Shown here: in pieces, positions 17,604-24,352 of the stretch
How the letters are laid out: the number at the start of each line of letters is the position of its first letter
Position numbering within the stretch: the stretch's first letter is position 1
Source of the DNA: an uncultured bacterium
GTDB taxonomy: Bacteria; Bacillota; Clostridia; Christensenellales; UBA1242
Assembly: GCA_949474265.1 (NCBI GenBank)
Contig: CASXBC010000009.1
Location: forward strand, 1-39,586
Direction of reading: 5' to 3'
DNA: 39,586 bases
Notes under the pieces: model-generated
The model's input: the letters and a program-made list of their open reading frames with translations, nothing else
Told to the model about the DNA's origin: nothing
Databases searched by the model: none
Position numbers and translations under genes: made by a program

Positions 17604-17638
17604 CTCCTTTTTCAAAATGATACCATTTGAAAAGGGAG
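17604..17638 (-). promoter_or_regulatory. Long hairpin enclosing the ribosome-binding site
   Basis: On the minus strand CTCCCTTTTCAAATG pairs with CATTTTGAAAAAGGAG around a four-base loop, with one G-U pair and a single bulged base. The 3' arm is the Shine-Dalgarno of the gene starting at 17595, so translation could be restrained by RNA structure. No T-run follows at once, making a plain terminator less likely. Confidence 0.5.
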
Positions 17639-17658
17639 ATTTCTAGAAAAGATGTCAG

Positions 17659-18312
17659 TTATTTTTTCTTTGGCAAATTGGTTTTAGTCTTTTTCTTTTT
17701 TATGAAAACAAAAGTGAGTATTATTCCAATTGCTGCGATAGCAAAGCATACCACTGTGATGATGACAGGATTTACTCCATCTGGGTCAATTGCACTTTCT
17801 TTTAGATAGCCATAAATTATCTCATTTTCATAAACAAAAGCGACTGCATTATATTCTTTTTTGCGGTTGAAACCTTCATACAAGAAGATGCGTTGGTGTT
17901 TTGGGAGGGTAATCTCACTAGCAACATATTTTCCATCCTCAAGGAAGTAGACTGTTGCTTTTCCATTTGTCCTTCCATTAAATTTTGGTATTGTTTCCAA
18001 AAAATCTGTCTTAGGGATGACAAGGTCAGCCAAAACATAGCCCATGTTGTCAGCACTTTCGACTTTGAAAAAAACAAAGCCATTTACTTCATAAACTTTT
18101 GGATTGTCATTTTCAAATTCAATTTTGATTTCTGTTTTGTGATTTAAAATGTAAAGCTTTTCTGATGTCAGGTCTGCTTCGGCAAAGACTGTTGCTTTGT
18201 TTGCTGTGACGACATAAATCTGACTGCTTTCTTCGGCAAAAACAGGATATGGGGATAAAAAACCCCCAATGCACATCATAAATACAAAAAACAACAACAT
18301 GATTTTTCTCAT
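17659..18312 (-). CDS. Secreted membrane-anchored SH3-like protein
   Basis: 217 residues: signal peptide (MRKIMLLFFVFMMCIGG, cleavage likely near FAEESS), an extracellular part with SH3-like strands (IYVVTANKATVFAEADL, GYVLADLVIP, GYLKESAID), a transmembrane helix near residues 181-203 and a Lys-rich cytosolic tail (KKKKTKTNLPKKK). Topology is therefore outside with one C-terminal anchor. Bacterial SH3 domains of this type often bind peptidoglycan or mediate surface contacts; no enzyme motif is seen. The ATG has no Shine-Dalgarno and sits 8 nt after a strong -10, suggesting a leaderless or nearly leaderless mRNA. It is the fourth minus-strand unit of the accessory islet. Confidence 0.8.
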   Translation of the reverse strand: MRKIMLLFFVFMMCIGGFLSPYPVFAEESSQIYVVTANKATVFAEADLTSEKLYILNHKTEIKIEFENDNPKVYEVNGFVFFKVESADNMGYVLADLVIPKTDFLETIPKFNGRTNGKATVYFLEDGKYVASEITLPKHQRIFLYEGFNRKKEYNAVAFVYENEIIYGYLKESAIDPDGVNPVIITVVCFAIAAIGIILTFVFIKKKKTKTNLPKKK

Positions 18313-18320
18313 ATATCAAT

Positions 18321-18349
18321 ATTATCAACAAATCAAATTAATTTGTCAA
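18321..18349 (-). promoter_or_regulatory. Near-consensus promoter for the SH3-like gene
   Basis: On the minus strand TTGACA (18349-18344), 17-bp spacer, GATAAT (18326-18321). The ATG at 18312 is 8 nt beyond the -10, leaving at most one or two bases of leader. Confidence 0.7.
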
Positions 18350-18360
18350 ATGCAAATCAA

Positions 18361-18386
18361 AAAAAGCATATCGGTTGATATGCTTA
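18361..18386 (-). terminator. Terminator after cassette gene A1
   Basis: AGCATATC and its complement around a four-base loop, followed on the minus strand by a T-run; it overlaps the stop codon of A1. An almost identical copy follows A2. Confidence 0.85.
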
Positions 18387-18713
18387 TTTTTTATCTTCAT
18401 CCATTCTAAATTCAAGTTTATTGTTTGGGTATTTTTCTACAAATTCCTCAAAAATTTCAATAACTAAGTTATACTCATAATCATCATATATTTTTTGTAA
18501 TTTAATTTTTTCTTTATCAAAGTTTACAAAAATGTATTTGATATTGTCATTGTGACAATACCATAAAAATTCATCTAAAAGACCAGCATTATAGTGCAAG
18601 TCATCATAATCTTCCCAATCAGGTATTTTTTCTCCTTCTAAATCTTTATAGATTTGTGAGTAAAAGTCTTTATAACTTGAATACTTGTTTTTATCAAATA
18701 TTATTTCTTTCAT
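18384..18713 (-). CDS. Cassette gene A1: small acidic barstar-like protein
   Basis: 109 residues, acidic and aromatic-rich. The order of elements recalls barstar: strand MKEIIFDKNK, helix SYKDFYSQIYKDL, an acidic loop with DWEDYDDLHYNAGLLDEFLW where barstar has its YGxNLDALWD segment, strand IKYIFVNFD, helix EIFEEFVEKYPN and a last strand LEFRM. Barstar-family proteins are ribonuclease inhibitors and frequent immunity proteins in toxin loci. The first 74 residues are identical to A2; the rest differs at about ten positions. RBS AAGGAAA lies upstream. Assignment is from pattern only and could be another small immunity family. Confidence 0.55.
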   Translation of the reverse strand: MKEIIFDKNKYSSYKDFYSQIYKDLEGEKIPDWEDYDDLHYNAGLLDEFLWYCHNDNIKYIFVNFDKEKIKLQKIYDDYEYNLVIEIFEEFVEKYPNNKLEFRMDEDKK

Positions 18714-18773
18714 GAGTTTTCCTTTTTTAAGTTAAGATGTGTTTAAAATAGATAATTTAGTTAGGGGAGGGGG

Positions 18774-19115
18774 TTATGAATTATAATCATAAGGGATTTT
18801 GTTTTTCTTTTCGCCGAGTAAGTTCATGATATAGCCATTTTCAACTTTGCACCACCATTTAGGATTTTTCTTAGGTAGCCCTTCCAAAATCATTTCATCT
18901 GTATAATGACCTTCTTCAACAGTTTCTATGTCTCCTACGTACATTGGGATATAAATATCTTCTTCATCTGGAGAATATTTATCTGAAAAAATAACCATAA
19001 TTTCAGTATCCCAAATTTCAGAATCTGTAAGCATTCCCACCATACCTTTATGAACATAGTGCTTTGCATATTCTTCTTTTTCCACAAGAACTTTAACCAT
19101 ATCTCCACATTTCAT
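18774..19115 (-). CDS. Cassette gene B1: small immunity-like protein
   Basis: 113 residues, not matched to a named family with certainty. The N-terminal part (GDMVKVLVEKEEYAKH, HKGMVGML, IMVIFSDKY, EEDIYIPM) looks like a small SH3-like barrel as in DUF4926-type proteins, which occur beside polymorphic toxins. The last 27 residues, from WWCKVENGYI to IPYDYNS, are almost identical to those of B2, while the N-terminal parts share little. AGGAGG at 19125-19130 gives a strong ribosome site, and the ATG overlaps the stop of the decayed C' reading frame, the same coupling as the intact cassette. Confidence 0.6.
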   Translation of the reverse strand: MKCGDMVKVLVEKEEYAKHYVHKGMVGMLTDSEIWDTEIMVIFSDKYSPDEEDIYIPMYVGDIETVEEGHYTDEMILEGLPKKNPKWWCKVENGYIMNLLGEKKNKIPYDYNS

Positions 19116-19326
19116 TTTTTTAATCCTCCTATTAATGTATTACATTTTAATTTTCCATTTGGGTAAACTATGTAACTTGAAGTGATTTGATAAATTTTGT
19201 CCCAATTCTCATTTTTTTGTGAAAAGTTTAAAACAGGGGCAATACTACATACTTTTTCATTGAATATTATAATTAAAAGATTTTTAGTAAATTGTTTTAA
19301 AATGCAAATTGCTTATATAAACTCAT
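19112..19326 (-). pseudogene. Internally deleted remnant of cassette gene C
   Basis: The 3' part reads DKIYQITSSYIVYPNGKLK in frame, nearly identical to the end of intact gene C, and its TGA overlaps the B1 ATG. The 5' part keeps the start region: the leader ending CTTTTGAAAAC and ATGAGTTT match those upstream of intact C, but the frame then hits TAA after nine codons. The ribosome site AGGAGA has become AGTAAC. Relative to intact C about 420 bp of coding sequence are gone. The downstream B1 and A1 remain open. Confidence 0.75.
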
Positions 19327-19412
19327 TTTAGCATAGTTACTTTGGTTTTCAAAAGACTTTTTGTTGTTCTTGGTGTTGTTGATGTCAAAAAGGAGCAGGA
19401 TTGTTAAAAAAA

Positions 19413-19439
19413 ATAAAAAGCATATCGGTTGATATGCTA
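19413..19439 (-). terminator. Terminator after cassette gene A2
   Basis: Same AGCATATC hairpin as after A1, followed by T-rich sequence on the minus strand; overlaps the A2 stop (TAG here, TAA in A1). Confidence 0.85.
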
Positions 19440-19912
19440 TTTTTTATCTTCATCCATTTTAAATTCAAGTGTATTGTTTGGGTATTGCTTTACAAACCTT
19501 TCAAAAACTTTAAGAACAATGCTATATTCATAGTCATCATAATTTTTTTGTAATTTAATTTTTTCTTTATCAAAGTTTACAAAAATGTATTTGATATTGT
19601 CATTGTGACAATACCATAAAAATTCATCTAAAAGACCAGCATTATAGTGCAAGTCATCATAATCTTCCCAATCAGGTATTTTTTCTCCTTCTAAATCTTT
19701 ATAGATTTGTGAGTAAAAGTCTTTATAACTTGAATACTTGTTTTTATCAAATATTATTTCTTTCATGAGTTTTCCTTTTTTAAGTTAAGATGTGTTTAAA
19801 ATAGATAATTTAGTTAGGGGAGGGGGTTATGAATTATAATCATAAGGGATTTTGTTTTTCTTTTCGCCGAGTAAGTTGACAATGTAGCCATTTTCAACTT
19901 TACACCACCATT
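19415..19912. repeat. Direct repeat, copy 2 (A2 and the end of B2)
   Basis: Partner of the repeat at 18361-18859, offset 1053 bp, with an identical 334-bp core at 19544-19877. Confidence 0.9.
19437..19766 (-). CDS. Cassette gene A2: small acidic barstar-like protein
   Basis: 109 residues, paralogue of A1. Identical through residue 74, then diverging (KNYDDYEYSIVLKVFERF against KIYDDYEYNLVIEIFEEF) and reconverging at the DEDKK end. If A is an inhibitor, the variable C-terminal helix would be the place where specificity differs. Expressed with C and B2 from the promoter at 20891-20919; 60 bp separate it from the B2 stop. Confidence 0.55.
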   Translation of the reverse strand: MKEIIFDKNKYSSYKDFYSQIYKDLEGEKIPDWEDYDDLHYNAGLLDEFLWYCHNDNIKYIFVNFDKEKIKLQKNYDDYEYSIVLKVFERFVKQYPNNTLEFKMDEDKK

Positions 19913-20207
19913 CCTTGTTTTGTAATGGAATACTTGCTAAAATATCTTCATCTGTTGCGTCACTTTCTTCTACCACTTCCATGTCTTCAATTGGTATTTC
20001 AAGAAAAATGTCATCTTTTACTGATGACATGTTTTCATCAGTCCACTTAAAATTTTTATCAAAAAATCTTTCATCAATAAAAACGACTTCAAAACAGTTA
20101 TCTCTAATTTCGGCTGAATTTATTGTACCTATTCTTCCCTTAAAAATCCCATTATTATTATAGTAGTCAGAGTCTTTTAATAGCCTTATATCATCAAATA
20201 TTTTCAT
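19827..20207 (-). CDS. Cassette gene B2: small immunity-like protein
   Basis: 126 residues; N-terminal barrel-like part (DDIRLLKDSDYYNNNG, FKGRIGTINS, FEVVFIDERFF, DIFLEIPIEDME) and a conserved tail (WWCKVENGYIVN to the C-terminus) shared with B1. The ATG at 20207 is chosen over an upstream TTG because AGGAGG at 20217-20222 gives 9-nt spacing. It starts on the last base of the gene C stop (TAATG), so C and B2 are translationally coupled, as expected for an effector with its cognate partner. Confidence 0.6.
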   Translation of the reverse strand: MKIFDDIRLLKDSDYYNNNGIFKGRIGTINSAEIRDNCFEVVFIDERFFDKNFKWTDENMSSVKDDIFLEIPIEDMEVVEESDATDEDILASIPLQNKEWWCKVENGYIVNLLGEKKNKIPYDYNS

Positions 20208-20842
20208 TAATTCCAACCTCCTATTGGTGTATTGTTTTTCAATTTCCCATTTGGGTAAACTATGTAACTTGAAGTGATTTGATAAATTTTTCCTAATTTT
20301 TCTCTTTTCCCAGGAAATTGCAAATTTATTCTAATTCTGAATCCATATTTTTTCTTTTCATCACTTGGTGGATTATTTTTATAATTACCTTGACAATATG
20401 ATTCTTTACTTAATTTTTCAAGTAGTTGAAAAACTTCATTTTTTTCTTCTTCATTATAGCCCATTGCAACTATCCAATTTTTTTTCTTATTAAATAAATA
20501 ATCCATTCTTCGCTCTAAATCAAAAACAATAATGTCGTTTGGTTTTGGGTTTGAAATTGTAATTTTTTTATCATGACAATCTGGATGATATAGTCCTCGT
20601 TTTTCTAAAGGTATTTCAGGACATTTTGAATAATCAAACTCATCTGGCTTTTTGTTTTCTTCATTTTTAAACCAACATTGATTTACGATTATGCAATCAA
20701 CACAATGAGGTATGATTAAACTTTCATTATAATTTATTTTTGCAAATTCTTCAATTGTCCAATTTGATTTTGGGTCACTAATTTTTATCCATTCACTTAA
20801 GCTTGCTGTAACTTTTTCTCTTATCCCATCTAACAAACTCAT
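20207..20842 (-). CDS. Cassette gene C: Cys/His-motif protein, candidate toxin
   Basis: 211 residues, function not established. After an N-terminal helical stretch (SLLDGIREKVTASLSEWIKI) comes a Cys/His region at about residues 46-92: PHCVDCIIVNQC, KCPEIP and YHPDCHDKK. This spacing recalls the Cys-Cys...HPxCxC motif of SPP1 gp7/Mu gpF-like head-morphogenesis domains, which also occur in toxin proteins. The C-terminal half (MDYLFNKKKNWIVAMGY, YGFRIRINLQFPG, YIVYPNGKLKNNTPIGGW) resembles DUF6883-type polymorphic-toxin domains in strand order. Support for a toxin is contextual: coupled small partner genes and a decayed second copy. The start at 20842 has AGGAGA 8 nt upstream; longer open frame upstream runs into cwlD on the other strand and is not coding. 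Confidence 0.6.
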   Translation of the reverse strand: MSLLDGIREKVTASLSEWIKISDPKSNWTIEEFAKINYNESLIIPHCVDCIIVNQCWFKNEENKKPDEFDYSKCPEIPLEKRGLYHPDCHDKKITISNPKPNDIIVFDLERRMDYLFNKKKNWIVAMGYNEEEKNEVFQLLEKLSKESYCQGNYKNNPPSDEKKKYGFRIRINLQFPGKREKLGKIYQITSSYIVYPNGKLKNNTPIGGWN

Positions 20843-20890
20843 TTTATCATATCTCCTTTTGTTTTCAAAAGATTTTTTATCTTTGTGAAG

Positions 20891-20919
20891 GTTATATAAT
20901 GAAAATTTGTTGAATGCAA
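20891..20919 (-). promoter_or_regulatory. Promoter of the intact C-B2-A2 cassette
   Basis: On the minus strand TTGCAT (20919-20914), 17-bp spacer, TATAAC (20896-20891), about 50 bp before the gene C start. The copy 1 remnant has a TTGACA at 19388-19383 but no usable -10. Confidence 0.5.
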
Positions 20920-20962
20920 GAAAGGATGCCACTTTTTTGTTATATTTGCAAAATTTGTCAAA

Positions 20963-20968
20963 TAAAAT
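20963..20968 (+). promoter_or_regulatory. Putative -10 of the cwlD-like gene
   Basis: TAAAAT ending 6 nt before the ATG at 20975; no Shine-Dalgarno between. The -35 is weak, so this is the least certain of the leaderless candidates. Confidence 0.4.
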
Positions 20969-20974
20969 ATTTTG

Positions 20975-21670
20975 ATGAAACTGAAATTTTTGACTGTTAA
21001 AAGAAAATCTATTGTTGCGATTTTGTTGTGTGTGCTTGCAATTGGTGCATTTTGTGGAACATACTTTCCCATTAAAGCCAGCACTTCGCCTAAACCACTC
21101 CACACCATTGTGATTGACGCTGGGCATGGCGGGAAAGATGGGGGAGCGGTTGGAAAAACCACAGGAGTGACAGAAAGCTTTTTAAATCTGGAATATGCAA
21201 ACACGCTTAAGAACATGTGCAAGGAATATGGCTTTAAAGTTGTGATGACACGAAGTGACATGAATGGGCTTTACAGTGAAAGTGCAACCAACAAGAAGAA
21301 AAGTGAAATGGCAAAACGAGAGAAGATAATAAAAAAATCCAAAGCAGATTTGCTGGTCAGTTTGCACATGAACAGTTTTCCTTCTGTTTCGGCGAGAGGG
21401 AGTCAGGTGTTTTTTGCACAAGGCAATGAAAGTGGTCAAGCACTTGCTGAGAGTGTGTCAAACGAGTTGAATAAGCATATTAAGTATGCGAAAAAGACGG
21501 CAAAGGTTGGAGATTATTATGTGTTGAACTGCACGCAAAAGCCAGCAATACTTGTGGAGTGTGGATTTTTGTCAAATGCAGAGGAAGAAGTTTTGCTTCA
21601 GGACAAAGAATATGAGAGGGCATTTTGCTATCAATTGTTGTGTGGGATTTTGCAGTTTTTTAAAATGTGA
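20975..21670 (+). CDS. cwlD: N-acetylmuramoyl-L-alanine amidase, CwlD-like
   Basis: Zinc amidase (Amidase_3) that cleaves the bond between MurNAc and L-Ala in peptidoglycan. In spore formers CwlD strips stem peptides to start muramic-lactam formation in the cortex. 231 residues with an N-terminal membrane/signal helix (about 11-30). Zinc and catalytic residues are visible: DAGHGG near 48, the glutamate in VTESFLNLEY near 66, the histidine in SLHMNSF near 130 and the catalytic glutamate in VECGFLSN near 194. The ATG is preferred to the TTG 3 bp upstream. Neighbouring spoIIE supports a sporulation role; a vegetative amidase cannot be excluded. Confidence 0.85.
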   Translation: MKLKFLTVKRKSIVAILLCVLAIGAFCGTYFPIKASTSPKPLHTIVIDAGHGGKDGGAVGKTTGVTESFLNLEYANTLKNMCKEYGFKVVMTRSDMNGLYSESATNKKKSEMAKREKIIKKSKADLLVSLHMNSFPSVSARGSQVFFAQGNESGQALAESVSNELNKHIKYAKKTAKVGDYYVLNCTQKPAILVECGFLSNAEEEVLLQDKEYERAFCYQLLCGILQFFKM

Positions 21671-21703
21671 TGAGAAGTTTTGCTCTTCACATTTTCTTTT
21701 TTT
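21662..21703 (+). terminator. Terminator after the cwlD-like gene
   Basis: AAAATGTGATGAG pairs with CTCTTCACATTTT (one T-T mismatch), followed by CTTTTTTT; overlaps the stop codon. Confidence 0.75.
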
Positions 21704-21736
21704 GTGAAGGGGAGGCAAAAATGTTTTGGAGGATTT

Positions 21737-21804
21737 TTTGTCTGACAAATTTAGACAAGAAACTTTTTTGTTTGACAGCATTTTGCAATGGGTTGAGATA
21801 TATT
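21737..21804 (+). promoter_or_regulatory. spoIIE promoter: 21-bp spacer with Spo0A-box-like sites
   Basis: TTGACA (21772-21777) and TATATT (21799-21804) are separated by 21 bp. Upstream lie TTTGTCTGA (21737-21745) and, on the minus strand, TTTGTCAGA (21749-21741) and CTTGTCTAA (21759-21751), each matching 7 of 9 positions of the Spo0A box TTTGTCGAA. Bacillus spoIIE and spoIIG promoters are known to have sigma-A elements 21-22 bp apart and to need Spo0A-phosphate. Confidence 0.55.
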
Positions 21805-21833
21805 TTGATTTACAATTGAAAAAGGAGTGTTTC

Positions 21834-24128
21834 ATGAGCAAAAAATTTAACAAATACCTCTTCTTTTTCACAAGTTTTATCATTTTTGTCGGTTTATTTT
21901 ATGTCCTTTTTAATTCAAGCGTAAATTTTGTCCTTTATCCTTTTGCATTTGGTATGCTTTTTGCTCTGTGCTGGGCAAATCAAAAAATCTGGCTTATCAC
22001 TCCAGCATACATAGTTGCAGGGGCGATTTTTCGTCCAACACTAGAGTTTTCGATATGCACTTTGGTTTGTGCTTTTTGTTTGATTGTGCCATACTTCATC
22101 CACATATTATGCAAGAAGAACATCAAGAAATGGGAGTTTTTTGTTTATGCAATTGTTGGGCAAACTGCAAATATGGTTTTTGACATTTTGGCTGGGGTGT
22201 TTCCTGCACTTCCATTTGCAAGCATAGTGCTGGGATGTTTGTTTATGTTTGCTTGCATGAATGTCTTTGAAGCGTTTATTATTCGTGGATTTTCAAACAA
22301 GCTAACCACACTTGAAATCATCTCACTTTTTTCAATCATTGCATGTTTGAGTGGCGGACTTGTTGCATTAAACATTTACACTTTCAGTTTTCTGAAACTT
22401 TTTGTTTCTTTTGTTGTGCTGGTTTTTGCTTTTTGTTCTACACCAACACTTACAATACTTGTAGCATCCATTTGTGGACTTGGCTCGATAATTGCAACAA
22501 ACAACGCAGTTTTTATGGCACCATTTATTTTGTGGGCACTTGCTGTCCTGCTTTTCAAGAAGAGATTGAGAATATTTATGGTGATTGCCATGATTGCTGT
22601 GGAGCTTGTGATTGGGTATTACTTTAAGCTTTATTATTCTTTTGGTTATCTTCAAATTTTGCCTTTGCTTATTTCTGCAGTGGCATTTATGGGGATTCCT
22701 AAAAATTGGTGCAGAGAGATTTCTGTCGTGTTTAACTTGTCGAAAGACAGAGTGGCAATGAAGAATGTGGTCAACAGAAACAGAGAGATTTTGCACAACA
22801 GATTGGGAAATCTCAGTGAGATTTTTAATGATATGAATATCATTTACAGAAATCTAATCAAGCAGGGGATGACGCTTGATGAAGTTAAGGTTGTTTTGGA
22901 GCAGGAAATCAAAGATAAGATTTGTTCTTTCTGTCCGGACAGAAATCACTGTCACAGGACTTTCTCTGACAGCACTAAGAAAGTGTTTGATGAGCTTATT
23001 ACCATTGCTTATGAGCGTGGCAGGGCGACACTTCTTGACATTCCGTCTTTTTTGACTTCTAGGTGCAAACAAACAACTGCTATTCTTGGAAGTGTAAACA
23101 CTCTCACTGCTCAATACAAAAAATACATGGGTATGGTGAAAGATGTTGACACTAGCAAAATCATTATTGCTGACCAGCTTCTTGGAGTTTCTAAGATTAT
23201 GGGTGGGCTTTCTAAGGAAATTGAAAGCAATGTCTCTTTTGACACTTCGAGAGAAAACAAGATTTTGGATGAGCTAACTTATTTCAACATCATTTGTATT
23301 GATGCGGTGGTTTTTGAAAAGGATGAATGGACCATGGAGGTTTCTCTTGTGGTAAGGACTGAGGATGTTCAAAAACAGAGGATTGTTGATGTTGCAAGCA
23401 AAGTGTGTGGCAAGAAGATGACTATTTATGAGAGTTTTCCATCTTCAAGACCAGGGTATTCTGTCTTAAACTTGAAAACGGCACCTAAGTATGATTGTCT
23501 GTTTGGTGTGAGTCAAAAGACAAAGAATGGTTCGAAAGTAAGCGGAGACAATTACAGTGTTGTCAAACTCGGCAGTGACAAGCTTCTTTTTGCCATAAGT
23601 GATGGCATGGGAAGTGGAGAGAAAGCAGAGCGAACAAGCGACCTTTCAATAAGTCTTGTTGAAAACTTTTATAAAGCTGGCTTTGACAATGATTTGATTT
23701 TGTCAACGGTGAACAAACTTTTAAATCTTCATAAAGAAGAAATATTTAGTGCCATGGACATTTGTGTTTTTGACCAAAAAGATGGGTTGGTGGACTTTAT
23801 AAAAATGGCATCTCCAAATTCATTTATTTTGACTGATGAGGAGTGCAAAACTGTTGAGGCTGGGGCATTGCCTATGGGCATAGTTGAGGATGCTATGCCA
23901 CTTATTAAGAAGAATGTTGTGGGCAATGGAAATATGATAGTGTTGGTGTCAGACGGAATAAGTGACAGTTTTAAGGAAGCTGATGAGCTTAAAGAGTGCA
24001 TCAAATCTATCAAAACAAAAAACCCTCAAGAGTTTGCAGACGAACTTCTTGAGAGAGCTTTGGCATCAAACAATGGTTATGCTGTGGATGATATGTCGGT
24101 GATTGCGATAAAGGTTTTGGATTTTTAA
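21834..24128 (+). CDS. spoIIE: Stage II sporulation protein E (SpoIIE) serine phosphatase
   Basis: Membrane PP2C-type phosphatase that dephosphorylates SpoIIAA and so frees sigma-F in the forespore, and also acts at the polar septum. From the ATG at 21834 the protein is 764 residues: roughly ten membrane helices in the first 295 residues, a central regulatory region with a Cys cluster (CSFCPDRNHC near 364), and a PP2C domain from about 555 with GDNYSV, ISDGMGSGEKA, the ASPNSF loop, VSDGISDSF and the final VDDMSVIAI. AAAGGAG at 21821-21827 sets this start; open frame continues upstream to a TTG at 21726, which would lie across the promoter and is rejected. Preceded by the 21-bp spacer promoter, followed by a terminator. 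Confidence 0.93.
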   Translation: MSKKFNKYLFFFTSFIIFVGLFYVLFNSSVNFVLYPFAFGMLFALCWANQKIWLITPAYIVAGAIFRPTLEFSICTLVCAFCLIVPYFIHILCKKNIKKWEFFVYAIVGQTANMVFDILAGVFPALPFASIVLGCLFMFACMNVFEAFIIRGFSNKLTTLEIISLFSIIACLSGGLVALNIYTFSFLKLFVSFVVLVFAFCSTPTLTILVASICGLGSIIATNNAVFMAPFILWALAVLLFKKRLRIFMVIAMIAVELVIGYYFKLYYSFGYLQILPLLISAVAFMGIPKNWCREISVVFNLSKDRVAMKNVVNRNREILHNRLGNLSEIFNDMNIIYRNLIKQGMTLDEVKVVLEQEIKDKICSFCPDRNHCHRTFSDSTKKVFDELITIAYERGRATLLDIPSFLTSRCKQTTAILGSVNTLTAQYKKYMGMVKDVDTSKIIIADQLLGVSKIMGGLSKEIESNVSFDTSRENKILDELTYFNIICIDAVVFEKDEWTMEVSLVVRTEDVQKQRIVDVASKVCGKKMTIYESFPSSRPGYSVLNLKTAPKYDCLFGVSQKTKNGSKVSGDNYSVVKLGSDKLLFAISDGMGSGEKAERTSDLSISLVENFYKAGFDNDLILSTVNKLLNLHKEEIFSAMDICVFDQKDGLVDFIKMASPNSFILTDEECKTVEAGALPMGIVEDAMPLIKKNVVGNGNMIVLVSDGISDSFKEADELKECIKSIKTKNPQEFADELLERALASNNGYAVDDMSVIAIKVLDF

Positions 24129-24130
24129 AA

Positions 24131-24165
24131 AAATAGAAGTGAATTTTCACTTCTATTTTCCTTTT
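24131..24165. terminator. Terminator after spoIIE
   Basis: Thirteen-base perfect stem AAATAGAAGTGAA with a two-base minimal loop, then a T-rich tail; it could work in both directions. Confidence 0.85.
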
Positions 24166-24258
24166 CTAATGCTTTTTCGAATTACTTGTGCAACAGGCTT
24201 GATTGGAAGGTAAGGGAAGAATATTATTTGTCAATAATATAATTTTAGAAAAGAGCTT

Positions 24259-24288
24259 AAAAAAAGTGCTGTTTTTCAGCATTTTTTT
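24259..24288 (+). terminator. Second terminator in the spoIIE-tilS gap
   Basis: GTGCTG/CAGCAT stem around a five-T loop with flanking A- and T-runs. The 93 bp between the two terminators (24166-24258) contain no convincing gene. Confidence 0.7.
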
Positions 24289-24298
24289 ATAAAAAACA

Positions 24299-24327
24299 TT
24301 GAATTAGAAATTTTTTAGTGATATACT
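24299..24327 (+). promoter_or_regulatory. Extended -10 promoter for tilS
   Basis: TTGAAT (24299-24304), 17-bp spacer, TGA then TATACT (24322-24327). The tilS ATG is 25 bp downstream with AGGTGA at 24341-24346 as ribosome site. Confidence 0.7.
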
Positions 24328-24352
24328 AATGCAAGATTATAGGTGAAAACAA

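Larger units (their letters stand above)
18361..18859. repeat. Direct repeat, copy 1 (A1 and the end of B1)
   Basis: About 500 bp repeated 1053 bp away at 19415-19912. Within it, 18491-18824 (334 bp) appears base-for-base identical to 19544-19877, including the 60-bp non-coding spacer between B and A. Outside that core the copies diverge sharply. Confidence 0.9.

Noticed and set aside
18361-19912. CRISPR-like or transposon repeat
   Set aside because: Only two copies, about 500 bp each, containing coding genes and no terminal inverted repeats or transposase.
20843-21127. Longer open frame upstream of cassette gene C
   Set aside because: It is antisense to the cwlD-like gene; AGGAGA and the matching start region in the decayed copy fix the start at 20842.
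21726-21833. N-terminal extension of SpoIIE from a TTG
   Set aside because: It lies across the 21-bp spacer promoter and has no fitting ribosome site, while AAAGGAG precedes the ATG at 21834.
22368-22796. Cys/His-rich frame antisense to spoIIE
   Set aside because: Composition follows from antisense of membrane-helix codons; no ribosome site.
24153-24230. Minus-strand 25-codon frame after spoIIE
   Set aside because: No start codon or ribosome site, bounded by stops; kept only as part of a finding about the gap.
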